64,000 bases of DNA from Rutstroemia sp. NJR-2017a BVV2 (lineage: Eukaryota; Ascomycota; Leotiomycetes; Helotiales; Rutstroemiaceae), in the NCBI GenBank assembly GCA_002946415.1, contig NJPS01000050.1, positions 310,001 to 374,000 of the forward strand, given 5' to 3'. Each line of letters starts with the position of its first letter. Position 1 is the first letter of the stretch. The position numbers and the translations under genes are program-made. A model generated the notes under the pieces. That model saw only the letters and a list, made by a program, of their open reading frames with translations. It did no database searches and had not been told where the DNA came from. Positions 59,656 through 64,000 of the stretch are shown in pieces.

Positions 59656-60339
59656 CTTGTGAAACCTTATGAAACCTTGATAGATAGAAATTATAAAGCT
59701 TTGTGAGAAGAACGATGTGTGCGAAGAACGATACAAGATAATCAATTATTACGAATTCGACATGACTGGGAAGCTCTTGGATGATATAGAAGTCATGGAA
59801 GCCGGTTACTTAGTTTGCCCCCGCGTCTGACTTAGCAGCTGCTGAATCAGGTACACTAAGACCCTTCACTAGACCTAAACTGGAAACATATTTCGCCAAG
59901 ACGCTAGATGCTGCACCTTAGAACGCTAATTTATTCATCCTCTCCTCTCATTCAGGATTGCATCTAGCACTGTATTTGTCAGCCCTAGACAGTTCGCCTT
60001 ACCAATCATTAGAGATCTATCATCATTAACTCTGGAGGACTGCCGGTGCTAGTCTCCTACCTGCTACGTTTGAATGGAGCATCTCTACAAGCTCACTCCG
60101 AGTCTGTACGGCAAGATTAAGATATGCCTTACTATTATCGCTCGAAATTTTCTCGTTATGACATAGCATTGTTTGTAATTCTGATAGCACAAACAGTTAT
60201 GTGGCCATCATAAGAATCCCGTTCCGGTTCGTTGATCCATTTCTTGAAATATAAGACGACGAACCCAACCTCCTACAGTGAAGAGATTTCTTTTTCTACC
60301 ACAGAATCACTTCTTTCAAAATAAACATCATTGCCAGTC
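59656..60339. promoter_or_regulatory. divergent intergenic region
   Basis: About 680 bp between the divergent hydrolase and metallo-hydrolase genes, likely holding both promoters. A CT-rich leader with TTTCTTTTTCTACC precedes the ATG at 60340. No other element was recognised. Confidence 0.4.
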
Positions 60340-61122
60340 ATGTCTACCTTCAGAAATAAGGTGAGCATCACTCATATCGGAACGGCTACAGCGATTCTCA
60401 CGATCGATGGCATCAACTTCATCACCGACCCTTTCCTCTCGCCCGCTGGCACCACTTATGAAGCCGAAAGTCATACTCTCACAGTGCACGACGACCCTGC
60501 TCTACGGTTAGAGCAACTTCCTCATATCGATGCTGTGCTTCTCAGTCATGAGAACCATCCTGACAACCTCGACGAAATTGGCCGCAAGCTCCTAGATGGC
60601 CGTCACGTCTTCACCACGAATGATGGGGCCAAGAACCTCGCGCCCCGGCCTAGTGTCATCGGCTTCAAGGACTGGGAGGAGACGGATGTGCATATCGGCG
60701 GCAAAAAGTTCCATATCACGGCTACACCATGCAAGCACTGGCCCGGCCACGAGTGCGTGGGGTTTATCTTGCATACAGAGGACTTTGGAGTCGCACCGGA
60801 CGGACGCCCAAACGCCGTATACTTCAGTGGTGACACAGTCTACGTTGAGGATCTCGCGAAGATGGCTGAAAAGTACCACATTGCTATTGCCCTTATGAAT
60901 CTGGGGAAGGCCACTTTCGATGACTTGCAAATTACTATGGATGGCCACCAGGCGGCTCGGCTATTCCGTGATATCAAAGCCGATGTGCTCGTTCCCATGC
61001 ACTATGAGTCCTGGGACCACTTCACGCAGGATGGGAACGCACTAGCGGAGGAATTTAAAGCAGAGGGCATGTTTGAGAAGGTCCGATGGCTTAAGCCCGG
61101 TGTCATTGTCGAGATCAACTAG
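60340..61122 (+). CDS. UlaG-like metallo-beta-lactamase-fold hydrolase
   Basis: A single-exon gene of 260 residues from ATG 60340. The fold's markers are present: SITHIGTATAILTIDGINFI with TDPFLSP, DAVLLSHENHPDNLDEIG, ITATPCKHWPGHECVGF, YFSGDTVYVEDL and VLVPMHYESWDHF. UlaG-type members are metal-dependent hydrolases (lactonase or phosphodiesterase-like). In the HxHxDH metal motif the sequence is H-E-N-H-P-D-N: the middle His is Asn and the last His is Asn. Metal geometry may therefore differ from the type enzyme. The His after PCK, the GDT Asp and the MHYE His are kept. It is cytosolic by lack of a signal peptide. Confidence 0.88.
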   Translation: MSTFRNKVSITHIGTATAILTIDGINFITDPFLSPAGTTYEAESHTLTVHDDPALRLEQLPHIDAVLLSHENHPDNLDEIGRKLLDGRHVFTTNDGAKNLAPRPSVIGFKDWEETDVHIGGKKFHITATPCKHWPGHECVGFILHTEDFGVAPDGRPNAVYFSGDTVYVEDLAKMAEKYHIAIALMNLGKATFDDLQITMDGHQAARLFRDIKADVLVPMHYESWDHFTQDGNALAEEFKAEGMFEKVRWLKPGVIVEIN

Positions 61123-61485
61123 ATTGGGAGTACCTTGGATTGTCAAATCAATGAGATCATTCGCCTTTCCGGGAACCGTTTTCGCCGATCCAACGCCAAT
61201 ACACACTCGGGATTGACCTTATCATACATGGAGAGTTGAGATGAGGTCTATACTAGGTTATCTCGGCTCTCGATCGGCTCATTGACCGCTCGGAAGCCGA
61301 AAGGTTCAATATATTTGCCGGTGGGGCAGATATATTGGTTCTGTATAGTACAGGAGATGAATAGAAAGAATTTTGATTTCGATTACTATGAAATAGATCC
61401 CATGTTGTGCATTAGTTCAACTTAGCTAGAGTCTAGAGTGGTGATTTGAAGAGCTAGCAAGATAGCGAAAAGAATATAAAATGTA
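61123..61485. other. downstream region of the metallo-hydrolase gene
   Basis: About 360 bp of 3' flanking sequence without a gene. Confidence 0.4.
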
Positions 61486-61596
61486 TACTTGGTCGCCAGG
61501 ATAAATAAGTGTACCCCTAGTCACTCCACATCACTGCGAAAATACTAGAAGAATACCACGACTAGGGGTACACTTATTTATCCTGACGACCAAGTA
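61486..61596. mobile_element. palindromic MITE / long hairpin, 37-bp inverted repeats
   Basis: Left arm 61486-61522 begins TACTTGGTCGCCAGGATAAA; right arm 61560-61596 is its reverse complement with a single mismatch (GGTCGCCAGG versus GGTCGTCAGG), so 36 of 37 positions pair. The loop is 37 nt. Both ends are TA, consistent with a TA target duplication of the Tc1/mariner-pogo superfamily. There is no coding capacity. It could form a foldback RNA if transcribed. Confidence 0.85.
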
Positions 61597-62776
61597 CAAA
61601 GTAGAACCGAAGAAGAGAAATAGCGTCAGCACGTCTTACCTTGATATGCACTCCAATGTGTCAGGAATCAACCTACAGACCGTGATCAAAGTCTCGGACC
61701 ATGGACGCGTTTGACGATAGGTCGGACGACACGCGTTTCACGAGAAGAGCTCATTTCATCAGGCGAGAGAACGAACTGCATCGAGGATAAGTATAAGCTA
61801 GACGAAAAGAGTAGAAATGGCCGAACGAAGAGATACATGCACGAGGATTCAGATACTGTTCCAGATCATTTTCTACCGAATCCACTTAACAGAGTTGCCG
61901 AAACGTCGTTGGGCAGCTAGTCAACCGAACTACGTACAAGAGCTTAGACCCTTGATTATCGCTCCTTGGCGAAATATATACCCGGAATAGGTATAGTGCA
62001 CTTGACACTTTACTGTTACTGGTGGATCACTCCTTTGGTAGCACTTCGGTGGGATACATTCACTGTCATTCAGTTGTACCGGGAATAGCAACCAAATTGC
62101 GCCTAACACCATATGTAATCCCCACTGTGTTACTCATGATCTGGACCAGTTTTGTAAGCTCTGAAGCTGCTACGCGTTATCAAGCAGATGTAGGTTGCCA
62201 CAACGGATTTGCTTGCGGAGAACATGCCCCAAGAACGAAGATTAGTATTGGTTAGAATAGAGACTACATCGACGTAACATCGCTTTGCAGTTTCTTATGC
62301 AAGGAGCGAACTAACAATTGAATATCGAGGTAGGTCCACAATGGGAATCGGAAGTCTTTACACAGCTAGCTGCATCCATGAAGACTGCCCCTTTTTCACT
62401 TGATATTTGCGGCCTTCGACAAAACTTCCATGCTTCTACTTCCCTCCTCTTTGTAAGGATGACCAACCGAACTTGCTTACAGAACGACTTAGCGTTCACA
62501 ACCATCTCAAGCCGATTTCCGTTCCGGGTTCCTCTTCTCAACCATTTCCGTCTACCGCCGGAAGGGCTCGACTGTGGATGGTCCCCTGAAAGGATTATTC
62601 GCTTGAATTGAAACTGGATTCGTGTTAGTCTACTCTTTTTTATATAAACTTGCGTGTTGTGCTGTTGAATATTAAAGATTGGAACTTATCCCAAGGAAAG
62701 AGTACTGGCGTGCAGAACAGTGTATCCATCATCATCCTTGGTTGGACAGTCCCTTTCGCTCGATAATCGGATTAAC
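61597..62776. other. intergenic region
   Basis: 1.18 kb between the MITE and the MFS gene. Short frames at 61711, 62022 and 62318 have no family features. The last 150 bp include a TATATAAAC box near 62641-62650 and could form the promoter of the MFS gene. Confidence 0.4.
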
Positions 62777-64000
62777 ATGGGAAACAAGAACGAAGGCTAT
62801 GGCCCGAACCATAATACTACAACAGCTTTGACAAATGGACTGCAGAACTCAATGACTTCTTCTCAAGATCAGTCGACGGTGCCAAATAGAAGTCTAGAAC
62901 ACAGCAATTCGGAAAATCCAACTCCCCGGAGTGTGAGTTCCAGTAATCAAGCCGTCAACCCGATCACACCTCTTGGGATACCACCGGATGGAGGATGGGC
63001 GGCCTGGATGTCTGGTAAGAATATTTTCTCGACTGCTGAAGAATCTGGATCTGTACCGAACTGACCGAAAATTCTAGTCTTAGCCGGATTTTTCGTTATC
63101 ATGAATAGCTGGTATGTTGTTGTGCTTGTTTTCCCTGAGAACCCATCTTTCCACCTTCCAATGTTCAGAGCGATTGACCAGATTAAAGGGGCATAATCAT
63201 TTCTTTCGGTGTCTTTCAGACTTACTACGTCTCTACTCTTAACCGCTCTCCTTCCGACATCTCATGGATCGGTTCTATCACCGTTTTCCTGCTCTTCTTC
63301 GGTGGAATTGCGAGCGGACGTCTCACAGACGCAGGCTATTTTTACACAACGACAATTTCAGGTGCATTTCTCATCGTATTCGGGACTTTCATGGTATCTC
63401 TCTGTACCACCTATTGGCAGTTAGTTCTGGCGCAAGGAATTTGCATCGGGCTGGGTAATGGATGCATGCTCACTCCTATCATGACCATCATTTCAACGTA
63501 TTTCCGAAAAAAGCTGCCGATTGCTATGGGTATTGCTGCCTGCGGAAGTGTAACTGGAGGACTCATCTTCCCCAGCATGGCGAGGACGTTGTTGCCAACC
63601 ATTGGCTTCGGGTGGACGTTAAGGGCCATTGGATTTATCCAGTTCGGTACATTAGCTATCGCTCTAATAGTCCTTCGACCGAGATTAGTGCCCAAAGTGG
63701 CACAGGATCTCGTGGACTGGACCGCCTTCAGGACACTCGAGTTCAATTTTTTCATCCTCGGTTGTTTCTTCGTAAGTCCCAAAGTTCCCAAATCTGTTGT
63801 GTGCAAATACGAAACTATTCCAGTAAACTAACAGGGCCGAATTCAGTCTTTCTTGGGAGTCTTCTTTGGATTCTTCTACCTTTCCGCTTACGCGCGAGAC
63901 ATACGCGGCCTGCCATACACTGAGTCTCTGAACTTGTTGCTGGTGCTCAATGGAATCGGCTTTATTGGCCGCCTGCTGCCAAGTATCCTCGCGAGGAGGT
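62777..64000 (+). CDS. MFS monocarboxylate-type transporter (5' part, runs off the window)
   Basis: Exons 62777-63014, 63078-63111, 63189-63771 and 63847-64000 (continuing) match in phase. After a long polar N-terminus comes the monocarboxylate-porter signature PPDGGWAAWM, then TM1 (VLAGFFVIMNSWGIIISFG), FQTYYVSTLNRSPSDISWIG, GLGNGCMLTPIMTIISTYF and AACGSVTGGLIFPSMARTLL. After the last visible intron follow LGVFFGFFYLSAYARDIRG and GFIGRLLPSILARR. About 335 of the expected 430-500 residues are in the window. Fungal members of the MCT branch (MCH-type) carry monocarboxylates, riboflavin-like or unknown compounds; none is assigned here. The ATG at 62777 is preferred because no upstream ATG fits. 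Confidence 0.88.

Noticed and set aside
1..64000. tRNA or rRNA genes
   Set aside because: GTTCGAAT-like sequences occur only inside coding exons or without matching A-box and cloverleaf context.

Overview
The window reads as nuclear DNA of a filamentous ascomycete. Genes carry short GT-AG introns (mostly 40-80 nt), are widely spaced, and belong to typical Pezizomycotina families: a Zn2Cys6 regulator, HET-domain proteins, a CFEM GPI-anchored protein, a LaeA-like methyltransferase, an ankyrin/C2H2/ubiquitin-like receptor-type protein, and a Mug190/tricalbin-type C2 protein. The overall style fits Leotiomycetes (Helotiales), but that placement is an impression, not a search result.

Layout. 1-3,000: the tail of a possible gene cut by the window edge, then a four-exon TMEM135-type membrane protein. 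3,000-13,500: a gene-poor block of tandem repeats, including a nine-copy array with a TATA-like box in every unit, plus one HET-protein relic. 13,521-20,241: N-acetylglucosamine-6-phosphate deacetylase (minus) and the C2/SMP lipid-transfer protein (plus). 21,441-26,119: a large five-exon ankyrin protein. 26,353-28,883: an O-methyltransferase with an internal 31-residue duplication, and an orphan membrane protein. 30,403-36,319: a CFEM protein, an FAD monooxygenase and a ten-exon sugar transporter. 38,911-42,364: a Zn2Cys6 factor divergent from a medium-chain reductase. 43,131-53,726: a small secreted protein, two broken redox genes (a delta(24)-sterol-reductase-like FAD enzyme and a P450), a second O-methyltransferase and a LaeA-like methyltransferase. 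54,659-64,000: an intact HET protein, a GNAT acetyltransferase with a probable lesion, an isochorismatase-type hydrolase, a UlaG-like metallo-hydrolase, a palindromic MITE, and the 5' part of a monocarboxylate-type MFS transporter.

From 26 to 54 kb, tailoring-type enzymes (two O-methyltransferases, FAD monooxygenase, P450, FAD sterol-reductase-like protein, enoyl-reductase-like MDR, LaeA-like methyltransferase) sit with a transporter and a Zn2Cys6 regulator. No PKS, NRPS or terpene synthase is present. Two of the oxidoreductases are clearly dead. I read this as a scattered or decaying secondary-metabolism neighbourhood; that is inference. Exon boundaries were derived by hand from reading-frame continuity, splice sites and family resemblance. 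Gene symbols are left empty where orthology cannot be judged from sequence alone.
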